64,000 nt of DNA from Paenibacillus lutimineralis (GCF_003991425.1 NZ_CP034346.1:2455501-2519500), one strand, 5' to 3'; positions 44,132 through 53,664 are shown, numbered from the stretch's first letter. A program made the numbers and translations. The notes: generated by a model not told the origin, from the letters alone.

Positions 44132-45626
44132 GAGAATAACGGAAATGATCATTGGCGTAGTACCCGTACTGCTTATTTTTCTAGCATTTATCGGCGTTAA
44201 TATATTGCCTTTGGTATTCATCGGCTTGATCGTTGGCGGTTTGTTCATTCTGGCCAAGATGCGCGGCGGAATTGCCGTAGGTGCAGCACAAGATCGTAGA
44301 CGCAGAAAGAATGGACCGGCAAAGCTGACGTTCGCAGAGATCGGTGGCCAGGAGAGCGCTAAGCAAGAATTGATCGAGGCGCTTGATTTCATGGTCCGTT
44401 ATGAAGAAATAACGAAATTCGGTATCCGGCCGATCAAAGGCATCCTGCTTACAGGGCCGCCGGGAACGGGGAAGACGCTGCTGGCTAAAGCCGCCGCCCA
44501 ATACACGAATTCCGTGTTCGTGGCCGCTTCCGGTAGTGAATTTGTTGAAATGTATGTCGGGGTTGGGGCAAGCCGGATCCGCGATTTATTCAAAGATGCG
44601 CGTACCCGTGCCGCGAAGGAAAATAAAGAAAGTGCCGTTATCTTCATCGATGAGATTGATGTGATAGGCGGTAAGCGCGAGGGTGGACAGCAGCGTGAAT
44701 ACGATCAGACACTGAACCAACTGTTGACGGAGATGGATGGGATCTATACTTCGGATACACCTCGTATTCTGTTAATCGCAGCCACCAACCGCAAAGAGAT
44801 GCTCGACAATGCCCTATTACGTCCAGGTCGATTTGACCGTCATATTCAAGTCGATCTTCCCGACAAAAGAGGGCGTGGGCACATCCTTCAGCTTCATGCT
44901 CAGAATAAGCCACTGGCCGAGCATGTAGATCTGGAGAAGGTAGCCGAGGAGACATATGGCTTCTCGGGTGCGCAATTGGAGAGCGTGATGAACGAAGCAG
45001 CGATCTATGCGATGCGTGAATCCGAGGAACTGATCACACAGCTGCATCTGTCGCTAGCAATCGATAAGGTCATGCTTGGGGAGAAGACGGATCGTGAGTC
45101 AACCGTGGAAGAGAAGCGACGGGTTGCTGTGCATGAGCTTGGCCATGCCGTTGCTGCCGAGGTTGTCTCGCCAGGTAGCGTCAATCAGGTCGTCTTAAGT
45201 CCGCGCGGTCGGGCGCTCGGCTATGTTCGACATAATCCGCAGGATGAGAAATATTTATATACCAAAGATTATCTTGAAGGACAGATTATCGTTGCGCTGG
45301 CGGGAGCAGCGGCGGAGGAAATCTATTACGGAGGACGAAGCACGGGTTCAAGTAATGACTTTGAGCAGGCCTTGAACATTGTTCAGACGATGATGACATC
45401 CGGCCTTACCTCTTTGGGAATTATGAATATGGATATGATGACGAAGGAAGTGCTCATGAGAGAGAATTCCAGAATACTGGATGAGCTTGCTGCCAAGTCC
45501 AAGCAAATTCTAATCGACCATTCGGCGATATTCGACAATTCCTTAGAAATCCTTTTAAAGGAAGAAAGACTGTCTGGGGAACAATTCCGATGTCAATTTA
45601 GTGAAATCAGTAATTTACCGGCATAA
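44124..45626 (+). CDS. FtsH-like AAA+ metalloprotease lacking the extracytoplasmic domain
   Basis: 500 residues, versus about 640 for FtsH. Two adjacent membrane helices (about residues 7-25 and 27-45) with almost no loop replace the usual TM-domain-TM head. Then come the Walker A GPPGTGKT (111-118), pore-loop region SEFVEMYVGVGASR, Walker B VIFIDEID, SRH NALLRPGRFDRHI, zinc site HELGHAV (337-341) and the STGSSNDFEQA segment with the third zinc ligand. It is a paralogue, probably not the housekeeping FtsH. The upstream gene may supply the missing outer domain. Confidence 0.88.
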   Translation: MRKRITEMIIGVVPVLLIFLAFIGVNILPLVFIGLIVGGLFILAKMRGGIAVGAAQDRRRRKNGPAKLTFAEIGGQESAKQELIEALDFMVRYEEITKFGIRPIKGILLTGPPGTGKTLLAKAAAQYTNSVFVAASGSEFVEMYVGVGASRIRDLFKDARTRAAKENKESAVIFIDEIDVIGGKREGGQQREYDQTLNQLLTEMDGIYTSDTPRILLIAATNRKEMLDNALLRPGRFDRHIQVDLPDKRGRGHILQLHAQNKPLAEHVDLEKVAEETYGFSGAQLESVMNEAAIYAMRESEELITQLHLSLAIDKVMLGEKTDRESTVEEKRRVAVHELGHAVAAEVVSPGSVNQVVLSPRGRALGYVRHNPQDEKYLYTKDYLEGQIIVALAGAAAEEIYYGGRSTGSSNDFEQALNIVQTMMTSGLTSLGIMNMDMMTKEVLMRENSRILDELAAKSKQILIDHSAIFDNSLEILLKEERLSGEQFRCQFSEISNLPA

Positions 45627-45650
45627 AACATGATGCCGGTTATTTTTTTT
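45616..45650 (+). terminator. Terminator after FtsH-like gene
   Basis: A CCGGCAT/ATGCCGG stem is followed by TTATTTTTTTT. It begins at the end of the coding frame. Confidence 0.85.
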
Positions 45651-45762
45651 TACTTTTTCTTCGTGCTAAGATATTATTATATGTTGGGTATAAAAAGATG
45701 TATTATTCGACATCTGGGGTACAATATTACGTAAGATCATGAAAGGATGGAGCGAGAGAACC

Positions 45763-46635
45763 ATGAATTTCAAAAAGATAGGTGTCATAGGCGGCGGCAC
45801 AATGGGGCAAGGGATTGCTGAGATGCTTGCAGCTAAAGGACTTGATGTACTGCTCGTTGAAGAAACGAACGACAAACTGAACCATGCTTATAGCATGATT
45901 GAGACGAGCCTTGATAAGCAGCTCGAGAAATGGGCAATCACAAAGGCTGAGAAGAAACTGATCTTATCCAAAATTCATAAAGTAACTCATTTTGCCGAAC
46001 TCGGTACCTGTGATATGGTCATCGAGACCATTTCGGAGGATTTGGATGCCAAGAAAAAGGTATTCAAGCAATTGGATCAGGTATGCCCAAGCAACATTAT
46101 TCTGGCCAGCAATACTTCCACCCTCAGCTTGACTGAAATTGCCGGCTCCACGAAATATCCAGAACGCGTTATTGGTATGCATTTCATCTATCCAGTAGCT
46201 AAAATTAATCTCGTTGAAATTATTCGCGGATTGAAAACTTCGGAATCCACTTTCGAAGAGACCAAACTTTTCGTGGAAGAAGTTGTAGATAAGCACGGAA
46301 TTATGGTATACGAATCCCCAGGCTTCGTGACCTCCCGAATCATCTGCTTGATGATTAATGAAGCTCTGCATGTACTTGGCGAAGGCGTAGCTACGGCCGA
46401 GGATATTGATGATGCAATGCGCATCGGTTATCAATTCCAATACGGGCCTCTGGAAATGGCCGACCGCTTTGGTCTTGATTCGGTACTTGCTGCTCTTGAG
46501 CGCATGTTCCGTGAATTTGGCGAACTTAAATATCGCCCTTCCTTCGTGTTGAAGAAAATGGTTCGCGCCGGATCTCTCGGTGTGAAAACTGGTGAAGGAT
46601 TTTTCAAATACGATAAGGATGGTGACCGGGTGTGA
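45763..46635 (+). CDS. 3-hydroxyacyl-CoA (3-hydroxybutyryl-CoA) dehydrogenase
   Basis: About 290 residues. NAD loop VIGGGTMGQGIAEMLA, ASNTSTLSLTEIA, the catalytic region VIGMHFIYPVAKINLVEII, and the C-terminal domain with GPLEMADRFGLD. It oxidises or reduces short 3-hydroxyacyl-CoA. ATG 45763 is preferred over 45739 because the family N-terminus starts there. Its end overlaps ackA by four bases, suggesting a link between C4 metabolism and acetate formation. Confidence 0.9.
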   Translation: MNFKKIGVIGGGTMGQGIAEMLAAKGLDVLLVEETNDKLNHAYSMIETSLDKQLEKWAITKAEKKLILSKIHKVTHFAELGTCDMVIETISEDLDAKKKVFKQLDQVCPSNIILASNTSTLSLTEIAGSTKYPERVIGMHFIYPVAKINLVEIIRGLKTSESTFEETKLFVEEVVDKHGIMVYESPGFVTSRIICLMINEALHVLGEGVATAEDIDDAMRIGYQFQYGPLEMADRFGLDSVLAALERMFREFGELKYRPSFVLKKMVRAGSLGVKTGEGFFKYDKDGDRV

Positions 46636-47837
46636 AATTGCTCGTAATTAATGCAGGTAGTTCATCTTTGAAATATCAATTGTATGATATGACCGATGAA
46701 TCGGTATTGGCTAAAGGCCTGGTTGAACGGATTGGTATGGATTCCTCGATCCTGAATCATAAGGCAACAGGCAAAGAGGAAGTTACTGAAGTTAGTGAAA
46801 TCCTCGAGCATACAACGGCTATCCGTAAAGTGCTTGACAAATTGACCGATAAAGAGCACGGCGTTCTGAACTCCGTAGAAGAGATTCAAGCTGTAGGCCA
46901 CCGCGTCGTTCATGGCGGAGAAGCGTTCAAAGGTTCTGCGCTTGTTACGGGCGATGTAAAATCGGAAATCCGCCGTCTGTTCGACTTGGCCCCTCTTCAT
47001 AATCCGCCAGCTATTCTGGGTATTAATGCAGCGGAGAAGAATATGCCTGGGGTACCTCAGGTTGTTGCCTTCGATACAGCTTTCCATCAGACGATGGACG
47101 AGAAGGTATATCTGTATCCGATCCCGAAAGTATTATATAAGAAGCACCGGGTTCGTCGTTATGGAGCCCACGGTACATCTCATGACTATGTGAGCAAGGT
47201 AGCGGCAAAGTACTTGAACCGTCCGCTCGAAGATCTGAAGATCATCACTTGTCATATCGGAAACGGCGCTAGCTTAACAGCTGTCAAAGACGGTAAGTCT
47301 ATGGACACTTCTATGGGCCTAACACCACTTGAAGGCCTCATGATGGGAACTCGCAGTGGTGATCTCGATCCAGCTGTCGTTACGTTTGTCATGAACAAAG
47401 AAGAGCTCTCGATTAGCGAAGTTAACTCGATGCTGAACAAGCATAGTGGTCTGCTTGCGATCTCGGGAAGCAGTAGTGATATGCGCGATATTACTGATGG
47501 TATGGCTGAAGGCGAGCCAAACTCAACATTGGCGTTTGAAATGTATGAATACCGTCTACGCAAGTATATCGGGTCTTATGCAGCAGCGATGAACGGCGTT
47601 GATGTAATTGTGTTTACAGCAGGTGTAGGGGAGAACTCTGTAGTCGTCAGAGAGAAGGTATGTGAGAACCTGACTTACCTCGGTGTTGAGATTGACCCAG
47701 AATTGAACAAGGTACGTTCCGGAGATCCGCGCCGTATTTCTACGCCGAATTCGAAGGTGGAAGTATTGGTTATTCCGACCAACGAGGAATTGATGATTGC
47801 GCGTGACACGTACCGCATCGTTCAGGAGAATAACTAG
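46632..47837 (+). CDS. ackA: Acetate kinase
   Basis: Interconverts acetyl phosphate and acetate with ATP/ADP. 401 residues with the N-terminal [12 protein letters not shown], the signature [18 protein letters not shown]-type [10 protein letters not shown], and [10 protein letters not shown]. The GTG start overlaps the stop of the dehydrogenase gene (GTGA). No pta lies next to it. Confidence 0.96.
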   Translation: MKLLVINAGSSSLKYQLYDMTDESVLAKGLVERIGMDSSILNHKATGKEEVTEVSEILEHTTAIRKVLDKLTDKEHGVLNSVEEIQAVGHRVVHGGEAFKGSALVTGDVKSEIRRLFDLAPLHNPPAILGINAAEKNMPGVPQVVAFDTAFHQTMDEKVYLYPIPKVLYKKHRVRRYGAHGTSHDYVSKVAAKYLNRPLEDLKIITCHIGNGASLTAVKDGKSMDTSMGLTPLEGLMMGTRSGDLDPAVVTFVMNKEELSISEVNSMLNKHSGLLAISGSSSDMRDITDGMAEGEPNSTLAFEMYEYRLRKYIGSYAAAMNGVDVIVFTAGVGENSVVVREKVCENLTYLGVEIDPELNKVRSGDPRRISTPNSKVEVLVIPTNEELMIARDTYRIVQENN

Positions 47838-47878
47838 TTTACTTAAAAGTAAGTGTTCAACCTATTAAGAGGAGAGAG

Positions 47879-49180
47879 ATGGGCATGGCGAACAAAAGCG
47901 TGATTCGTCAAGTTGGCGAGCATGTTGGCGAGACTGTCGTCATTGGCAGCTGGCTCAATAACAAACGTTCCAGCGGCAAAATTCAGTTTTTGCAGCTTCG
48001 CGACGGTACTGGATATATCCAGGGCGTTGTCGTGAAGAGCGAAGTGGGTGAAGAGGTATGGGAGAAGGCCAAGAGTCTGACCCAGGAATCCTCCATGTAT
48101 GTTACCGGAGTTATTCGTGAAGAGCCTCGCAGTCAATCCGGCTACGAGATGACAGTAACGGATATTGAGATTATTCATTTGACAGAGAATTACCCAATTA
48201 CGCCGAAAGAGCACGGAGTAGACTTCCTGATGGACCACCGTCATCTATGGCTGCGTAGTCCGAAGCAGCGCGCGGTTATGGTCATTCGTGCAGAGATTAT
48301 CCGCGCGATTCAGGAGTTCTTCAACACGAACGGATTTACAAAAATGGATCCGCCAATCTTGACTCCGACCTCGGCGGAAGGAACAACCAATCTGTTCCAT
48401 ACAAAATATTTCGATGAGGATGCCTATCTGACACAGAGCGGCCAGCTCTATATGGAAGCAGCAGCGATGGCACTCGGTAAAGTATATTCCTTTGGACCGA
48501 CATTCCGGGCTGAGAAGTCGAAGACTCGTCGTCATTTGATCGAGTTCTGGATGATTGAACCGGAGATGGCGTTCACGGACCACGAGGAAAGCCTCATTGT
48601 ACAGGAGAATTTCGTTACTCACGTTGTTCAATCGGTATTGAAGAACTGCCGTCTTGAACTGGAGACACTAGACCGCGATATCTCCAAGCTGGAGAATATC
48701 AAGGCGCCTTTCCCTCGCATTTCGTATGATGATGCGATCGAATACTTGCATACGCAAGGCTTCGATATTCCATGGGGCGAAGATTTCGGAGCGCCGCATG
48801 AGACTGCGATTGCTGAACGCTATGACAAACCGGTGTTCATTACGAACTATCCGGCAGGCATCAAAGCATTCTATATGAAGCCTGACCCTAACCGGCCTGA
48901 AGTTGTATTGTGCGCTGATATGATCGCACCTGAAGGCTATGGCGAGATTATCGGGGGATCGCAACGGATCGATGATCCAGAATTGATGGAAGAACGTTTC
49001 AAGGAGCATAATTTGTCTCCAGAAACTTATCAATGGTATATGGATTTGCGTAGATATGGTTCTGTACCGCATTCCGGCTTTGGTCTTGGCTTGGAACGTA
49101 CGGTGGCTTGGGTTTGCGGACTCGAGCATGTTCGTGAGACGATTCCGTTCCCACGGATGCTGTATCGCTTATATCCATAA
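47879..49180 (+). CDS. asnS: Asparagine-tRNA ligase
   Basis: 433 residues. An N-terminal OB-fold anticodon domain ([23 protein letters not shown] region) precedes the class II core with [10 protein letters not shown], motif 2 [16 protein letters not shown] and motif 3 [20 protein letters not shown] precedes ATG 47879; ATG 47885 is the alternative. In B. subtilis aspB precedes it; here ackA does. Confidence 0.95.
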   Translation: MGMANKSVIRQVGEHVGETVVIGSWLNNKRSSGKIQFLQLRDGTGYIQGVVVKSEVGEEVWEKAKSLTQESSMYVTGVIREEPRSQSGYEMTVTDIEIIHLTENYPITPKEHGVDFLMDHRHLWLRSPKQRAVMVIRAEIIRAIQEFFNTNGFTKMDPPILTPTSAEGTTNLFHTKYFDEDAYLTQSGQLYMEAAAMALGKVYSFGPTFRAEKSKTRRHLIEFWMIEPEMAFTDHEESLIVQENFVTHVVQSVLKNCRLELETLDRDISKLENIKAPFPRISYDDAIEYLHTQGFDIPWGEDFGAPHETAIAERYDKPVFITNYPAGIKAFYMKPDPNRPEVVLCADMIAPEGYGEIIGGSQRIDDPELMEERFKEHNLSPETYQWYMDLRRYGSVPHSGFGLGLERTVAWVCGLEHVRETIPFPRMLYRLYP

Positions 49181-49200
49181 GCAGGGTGGTTAAGATAGAG

Positions 49201-49884
49201 ATGAACGATAGCTGGAAAGTATGGTCCAAAGGGATTTCCTTCGGACTTGAGGCGGCAATGGTGAATATTCCTCATGTTCTGTTCGTCCATTACCGGCAGC
49301 TCCATTTAGATGAAATGGAAGTCATGCTGCTCGTTCAGCTGCTTTCATTTAAGCAGGTGGAGTATAATGATTTTCCTTCTATCGATCAACTGGAGCTGCG
49401 GATGGGCACTGCGCCTGGCGGGCTCTCCCCTGTCATCAGACGGCTGATGAAGGAAGGCTGGCTTAGTATCGATGACTTCATGGATGAGGCTACCGGGATT
49501 CAATCGGAGCGTTACAATCTATCGGGGATGTATGAGAAGCTAGGGAAATGTCTGGCAGAGCAGCGTGCCGCCGGGCGGCAGGCTGAAGCGCAAGTCTCGG
49601 CACCTGCGCCGAAGGAGGAAGAGCAACGTAACTTATTCGTTATTTTCGAGAAGGAATTTGCTCGTCCGCTGTCGCCGATGGAATGTGAGACGATCTCCGG
49701 CTGGGTGGATCAGGACGGTTATCCGGAGGATTTGATCCTGCTGGCTCTAAAGGAAGCGGTATTTGCCGGCAAGGTTCATTTCCGCTACATCGACCGGATT
49801 CTACTGGAATGGAGCCGCAATCGCGTCAAGACGGTAGAGGATGCGAAGGCCCATATTCAGAAGTTCCGTACCGGGTCCCGCTGA
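49201..49884 (+). CDS. dnaD: DNA replication protein DnaD
   Basis: Primosome component for loading the replicative helicase. About 227 residues: a winged-helix N-terminal domain (LLVQLLSFKQVEYNDFPSID; GGLSPVIRRLMKEGWLSID) and a C-terminal DDBH2 domain (LFVIFEKEFARPLSPMECETIS; ILLALKEAVFAGKVHFRYID; ILLEW). ATG 49201 is preferred over GTG 49186. It follows asnS as in B. subtilis, but nth is missing afterwards. Confidence 0.92.
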   Translation: MNDSWKVWSKGISFGLEAAMVNIPHVLFVHYRQLHLDEMEVMLLVQLLSFKQVEYNDFPSIDQLELRMGTAPGGLSPVIRRLMKEGWLSIDDFMDEATGIQSERYNLSGMYEKLGKCLAEQRAAGRQAEAQVSAPAPKEEEQRNLFVIFEKEFARPLSPMECETISGWVDQDGYPEDLILLALKEAVFAGKVHFRYIDRILLEWSRNRVKTVEDAKAHIQKFRTGSR

Positions 49885-49919
49885 GATGAACAGGATCAGG
49901 AAGCAATGAATTGCATAAG

Positions 49920-49953
49920 AAGAGCCAGGCCTCCGTAAGGAGCCTGGCTCTTA
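49920..49953 (+). terminator. Bidirectional terminator between dnaD and LPMO gene
   Basis: A perfect stem AAGAGCCAGGC/GCCTGGCTCTT around CTCCGTAAGGA, between convergent genes. Confidence 0.85.
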
Positions 49954-49965
49954 GTAATATAGCCG

Positions 49966-50799
49966 TTACTGATTAGGTGCGGGACCGATCAATCTCCATG
50001 GTCCCCATTGTCCAGTCGTACCTGGCTCTTGGTTCTGTGTCCACCAGAGAGCTTCCCACAACTGTCCGTTGTGCAGGACAATTTCACCCTCTGTGTATAC
50101 TCTGACATTATTCCAGACGAGATATTCGCCGAAGCGGTCAGGATCACCAGGGAAGCCTGGAGCCGGTGTTGTAGGTGCAGACGGATTCTTGGATAGATTC
50201 ACGTCCATAACTTGATAGAAGGCATTTGGCGTGTCCGCGATATCCCATACAGCGACGATGACATAATATCCTTCACGGTCATTCGGAACGAAGCAGTCAT
50301 TGTAGACGTCATTCGGCGGGATTGCGCCGTCATCGACATATCTGCAGAACAACTCCAGATCGGAGCGCTTGAGCGGCGAATTCGGGTCCCAGCCTTTCTT
50401 AGTAATATAGTAGTCCCAGGTGTTCGTGCTATGGTTAGCGACGATCTTCCAGTGGAATGTATGTTCACCGCCGGTCATATTCACTTTGCTCCAGCGAGTT
50501 GATGTTTGTGCATCAAGCTCCAGGAATATTCCGGCACTGGCGATTTTGCCATCAGGTACGCCGAACTCAGGGAAATCACCACGGCCTTCTACACTAAATG
50601 GTTCGTAGACGATAGCCCCACAGTTCGTATTTTGTCCAGTTGAACACAGATGTGCGCGGCTGTCTACAACATAGCCATGTGCGGAAGCGCTATTCGCGAA
50701 GATCAGAGAGCATGCAAAGATGAGAAATAAGGTACCTGCTGTAACGTAGAGCATCTTCAGTCTTGAGAAATGAGTGCCAGCAAAAGCTTGAACCGTCAT
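49966..50799 (-). CDS. Secreted chitin-active lytic polysaccharide monooxygenase (AA10) with CBM5/12
   Basis: 277 residues. A signal peptide ends ANSASA at residue 40, so the mature chain begins with His41 (HGYVVDS), the copper-binding first residue; His123 (ANHSTNTW) would complete the histidine brace. After a Pro/Thr linker (SAPTTPAPG) a C-terminal carbohydrate-binding module has the aromatic pattern YTEGEIVLHNGQLWEALWWT. It cuts crystalline chitin oxidatively. AGGAGGAG precedes the ATG, and a cre-like site lies 58 bases upstream. Confidence 0.93.
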   Translation of the reverse strand: MTVQAFAGTHFSRLKMLYVTAGTLFLIFACSLIFANSASAHGYVVDSRAHLCSTGQNTNCGAIVYEPFSVEGRGDFPEFGVPDGKIASAGIFLELDAQTSTRWSKVNMTGGEHTFHWKIVANHSTNTWDYYITKKGWDPNSPLKRSDLELFCRYVDDGAIPPNDVYNDCFVPNDREGYYVIVAVWDIADTPNAFYQVMDVNLSKNPSAPTTPAPGFPGDPDRFGEYLVWNNVRVYTEGEIVLHNGQLWEALWWTQNQEPGTTGQWGPWRLIGPAPNQ

Positions 50800-50856
50800 A
50801 TTAATCTCCTCCTTCGTTTAAATAAAATAAATCCCTCTTTATTCTAGTTAATACAA

Positions 50857-50870
50857 AGTTAGCGCTTACA
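50857..50870 (-). promoter_or_regulatory. Catabolite-responsive element (cre) upstream of LPMO
   Basis: Read on the minus strand, TGTAAGCGCTAACT fits the CcpA consensus TGWAAGCGNTWNCW at all positions. It lies 58-71 bases before the LPMO start, consistent with carbon catabolite repression of chitin use. Confidence 0.7.
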
Positions 50871-51396
50871 TATGACTTGATTCTTGGGTCATGTAGATCT
50901 CAGAAGTGCAGTCGCAGCAGTGAACCACTCTCCTCCTTTCATAACTAGCAATTATGATCAAATCCCTATACCCAAACCCAAACGATAAATGAGAGCCGAG
51001 CTTCTTCAGGAGATGATGTCGGTGTCCTGTAGAAGAATCAACTAAACCTATGAAAATGAACTCTATATCAATGTGTGTCGTATATTAAATTTTTTAATAG
51101 TAAAATTTGTTATATATTATTCCAAAATACTAGAAATGTCAATTGCTTTACATAAAAAGATATATTTTTCTTTATATGTTATTTGGTAGCGCGTTTATGG
51201 TCGCATAATTTTACAAATGATTCTTTTCTATGAAATCTAATCAGAGATGCTAACTAAGTTGCTCTATATCCGTTACATAGTACAGGGAACAAATTGTAGA
51301 GATAACGTAGGCGACAACAAATAAAATTTTTTTTAAAAAATGATGCAGGGGTAGCCCAGCTAGCCCACGTCTATTATATGGAAGGAGGGGAGAAAG
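50871..51396. other. AT-rich intergenic region between LPMO and ECF sigma operon
   Basis: A divergent gap of about 600 bases in total. It is clearly more AT-rich than its surroundings between 51060 and 51350, with A/T runs such as AAATTTTTTAATAG. It presumably holds the promoters of both operons. No hairpin terminator, open frame or known repeat was seen. Confidence 0.5.
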
Positions 51397-51414
51397 ATTG
51401 GCGAAAAGGATGAA

Positions 51415-51951
51415 GTGCGCTTTATTCAGAAGCTCAGACAAGGGGACCGGGAAGCGTTCCGCGAGCTTGTGCAGACTTACCGGAACCATGTCTATCGAAT
51501 AGCTTACTCAGTACTGCATGATGAGCAGGAAGCCGAGGACGCTGCGCAGGAAACTTTTCTGCAGATCTATAACTCTCTCTCCGAATACCGTGAGCAAGGC
51601 TTCAAGACCTGGTTAACCCGAATAGCTCTACATAAAGCGATTGATCTGAAGCGCAAGCGGGAGCGTCGCAGGGAACAGCAAGGGGATGTAATTGAGTTGG
51701 CTTCACGAATGCCGGTCCAATCGGAGCATATACTCCAAGGGCTGCTCGCAGAGGAGCAGAGGGATGAACTGAGACAGAAAATCAAGCAGCTTCCGGACGG
51801 GCATCAGACGATCATTACGGCCTTCTACTTGGACGGTAAAAGCTATGGTCAGATCGCCGCTGAGCTGGATATCACCGAGAAGACGGTGGAATCGAAGCTG
51901 TATCGCGCGAGAAGATGGATGAGAGAGCATTGGAAGGAGGAGGAATGGTAG
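51415..51951 (+). CDS. ECF-type RNA polymerase sigma factor (second)
   Basis: 178 residues or slightly more. Region 2 (FRELVQTYRNHVYRIAYSVL; AEDAAQETFLQIYNSL; FKTWLTRIALHKAIDLKRK) and region 4 (LPDGHQTIITAFYLDGKSYGQIA; ITEKTVESKLYRARRWM) are clear. GTG 51415 has no ribosome binding site nearby, whereas GGAGGGG (51383-51389) lies 7 bases before an in-frame ATT at 51397 encoding (M)GEKDEVRF; the true start may be that rare codon. It overlaps the anti-sigma gene by seven bases. Confidence 0.88.
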   Translation: MRFIQKLRQGDREAFRELVQTYRNHVYRIAYSVLHDEQEAEDAAQETFLQIYNSLSEYREQGFKTWLTRIALHKAIDLKRKRERRREQQGDVIELASRMPVQSEHILQGLLAEEQRDELRQKIKQLPDGHQTIITAFYLDGKSYGQIAAELDITEKTVESKLYRARRWMREHWKEEEW

Positions 51952-52403
51952 TGAGACCACAGGATCAAGCTTCCATGCAGATCTGGAAGGCGTATATTCA
52001 AGGAGAATTAACTTGGGAAGAAGAGAAGCGGTTGGAGAATATGCTGCTTGAAGATGAGGAAGCCGCACTCCTCTATTCTGAAGCTCTATCATCGTTAGAG
52101 AGTGAACTGCCAGAAATGAGAGAGGATGAGCGTTGGCTAGAGGGGCTGATGACCTCATTGCCGGATGCCTCGGATAAAGCAGACCCTGCGAAGGAGCAGA
52201 GCTTCATCGGCAGATGGTTCAATCAGGCTTGGCTGCAATACGTGATCGCTGCGTCGATTACTTTGTTGCTGATGACAGGTGGTTTCTTCGATCATTTATT
52301 CTCAAGGGCTAATGAGGCAATCCACCGTCCTAATCAGGATGTATCGGTTAGTGATAGGCTGATGAAGGCGACTACCGGTTGGTTCGATAAATTGAATAAG
52401 TAA
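51945..52403 (+). CDS. Probable anti-sigma factor, single-span membrane protein
   Basis: 152 residues. A cytoplasmic N-terminal part of about 90 acidic residues (IWKAYIQGELTWEEEKRLENML is a typical anti-sigma helix pair, without the Cys/His zinc motif) precedes one membrane helix (about 97-116, YVIAASITLLLMTGGFF) and a short outer tail. ATG 51945 lies inside the sigma gene end, with GGAAGGAGG upstream. The role is inferred from position and topology. Confidence 0.78.
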   Translation: MVVRPQDQASMQIWKAYIQGELTWEEEKRLENMLLEDEEAALLYSEALSSLESELPEMREDERWLEGLMTSLPDASDKADPAKEQSFIGRWFNQAWLQYVIAASITLLLMTGGFFDHLFSRANEAIHRPNQDVSVSDRLMKATTGWFDKLNK

Positions 52404-52443
52404 ATGGGATAGCATGACTAATACTTGATACAGAAAGGAAGGA

Positions 52444-53553
52444 ATGACATTGGCACATTATCGCAATCGCTTGCTTGCGCTTATATTAAACCTGATTCCC
52501 GGCCTGGGGCATCTTTATTGGGGGAAGAAGGTAAGAGGCGTGCTCTACCCGGTATTTTTCTTTGGGGGGATTTTGTTCGGAATTCTATTAGCAATAGCAT
52601 CAAGAGAGGAAGTATTCCTTGGTATAACCGCTGTTGCAGCGTTTATTCTCTGGTGCATCTCCATGCTCGATCTTATTATCGTGCTGCTGCGGGAGCCGGC
52701 TGTCATTCAGCAGCCTATTGTTGCAGATCCGCTTGATCCATTGGGAATTATTCCTCCACCGATGAGTCAAAAAGATAAGGATACGGAGCGTTTCTTCATT
52801 ATTCTGCTCTCGTTCGTGCCTGGCCTCGGCCATTTCCAGTTGGGACTGATGCAGAGAGGGCTGTCCTTCCTGATCTCGTTCTTCGGACTGTTTACAATGC
52901 TGCTGTTCGTGACGGGCATAACACATGAGTCGGTGTTTCTTCTGTTCCTTGGGCTGCTGCCAATCATCTGGCTCTATTCTATGTTCGATGCAGTAGGGCT
53001 CGTTCACCGCAAGCAGGCGGGGGGGATTATCCAGGACCGCAATTTGTTCGATGAATGGGAATCCGGCCGGATCGACGGCAGACGAAGCAAAATTCTTGCC
53101 ACCTTGCTATCGGCGTTTCCAGGTGCGGGTCAAATGTATCTCGGTCTTCAGAAGCGTGGTTTGCAATTAATGGTGCTGTTCCTCGGCAGCTTCTATGTGA
53201 TCGATGTACTGCGTTTAAAAGTATTTCTATTCGTGATTCCAATCATCTGGTTCTTCAGTCTTTTCGATGGGCTGCAGCATATTAGTCGTTATGGCATTTT
53301 GCCGCTAGAGGATCGGCCATTAATCGGTAGCAAAGGAAATTATCAGCACTGGCTTGGCATCATTCTGATTCTGTTAGGAGTCTATTATGTCTCTATGGAT
53401 CTGCTGGTTCCGATGATCGAGAAGTATTTCCCGGGACTTCGCATCACTTACTTTGTATACGAATATTTGCGTCCTGCCCTGATTGCTTTCCTGTTAATCG
53501 GCGGAGGATTGAAGTTGCTGTCTGCTGGCACGCGGAATAAATCGGTACTCTGA
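52444..53553 (+). CDS. Polytopic membrane protein with three repeated PGLGHLYxG units
   Basis: 369 residues with about nine to ten membrane helices. Three repeats share the pattern PG(L/A)G-H/Q-x2-x-G-x3-RG followed by a hydrophobic hairpin: IPGLGHLYWGKKVRG near residue 17, VPGLGHFQLGLMQRG near 125, and FPGAGQMYLGLQKRG near 225. This resembles the TM2 hairpin family, here triplicated. It is the third gene of the ECF operon and may be the sensor or target of that system (inference). ATG 52444 touches the ribosome binding site; TTG 52450 is an alternative start. Confidence 0.72.
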   Translation: MTLAHYRNRLLALILNLIPGLGHLYWGKKVRGVLYPVFFFGGILFGILLAIASREEVFLGITAVAAFILWCISMLDLIIVLLREPAVIQQPIVADPLDPLGIIPPPMSQKDKDTERFFIILLSFVPGLGHFQLGLMQRGLSFLISFFGLFTMLLFVTGITHESVFLLFLGLLPIIWLYSMFDAVGLVHRKQAGGIIQDRNLFDEWESGRIDGRRSKILATLLSAFPGAGQMYLGLQKRGLQLMVLFLGSFYVIDVLRLKVFLFVIPIIWFFSLFDGLQHISRYGILPLEDRPLIGSKGNYQHWLGIILILLGVYYVSMDLLVPMIEKYFPGLRITYFVYEYLRPALIAFLLIGGGLKLLSAGTRNKSVL

Positions 53554-53617
53554 GGCGATGAATCGAGGGTGATCACTGACTGTGCTAACTTTAACCAGAA
53601 CATAAGCGTTTAATATT

Positions 53618-53657
53618 AGAGGCTTCGCTCCCAAAGAGCTGTAGCCTCTCTATTTTT
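53618..53657 (+). terminator. Terminator of ECF/anti-sigma/membrane operon
   Basis: An AGAGGCT/AGCCTCT stem with an 18-base loop containing GCTC/GAGC is followed by CTATTTTTA. Confidence 0.72.
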
Positions 53658-53664
53658 ATATTGA

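Noticed and set aside
45964..46440. 158-codon minus-strand frame opposite the dehydrogenase gene
   Set aside because: Antisense of a well conserved gene; no independent evidence of coding.
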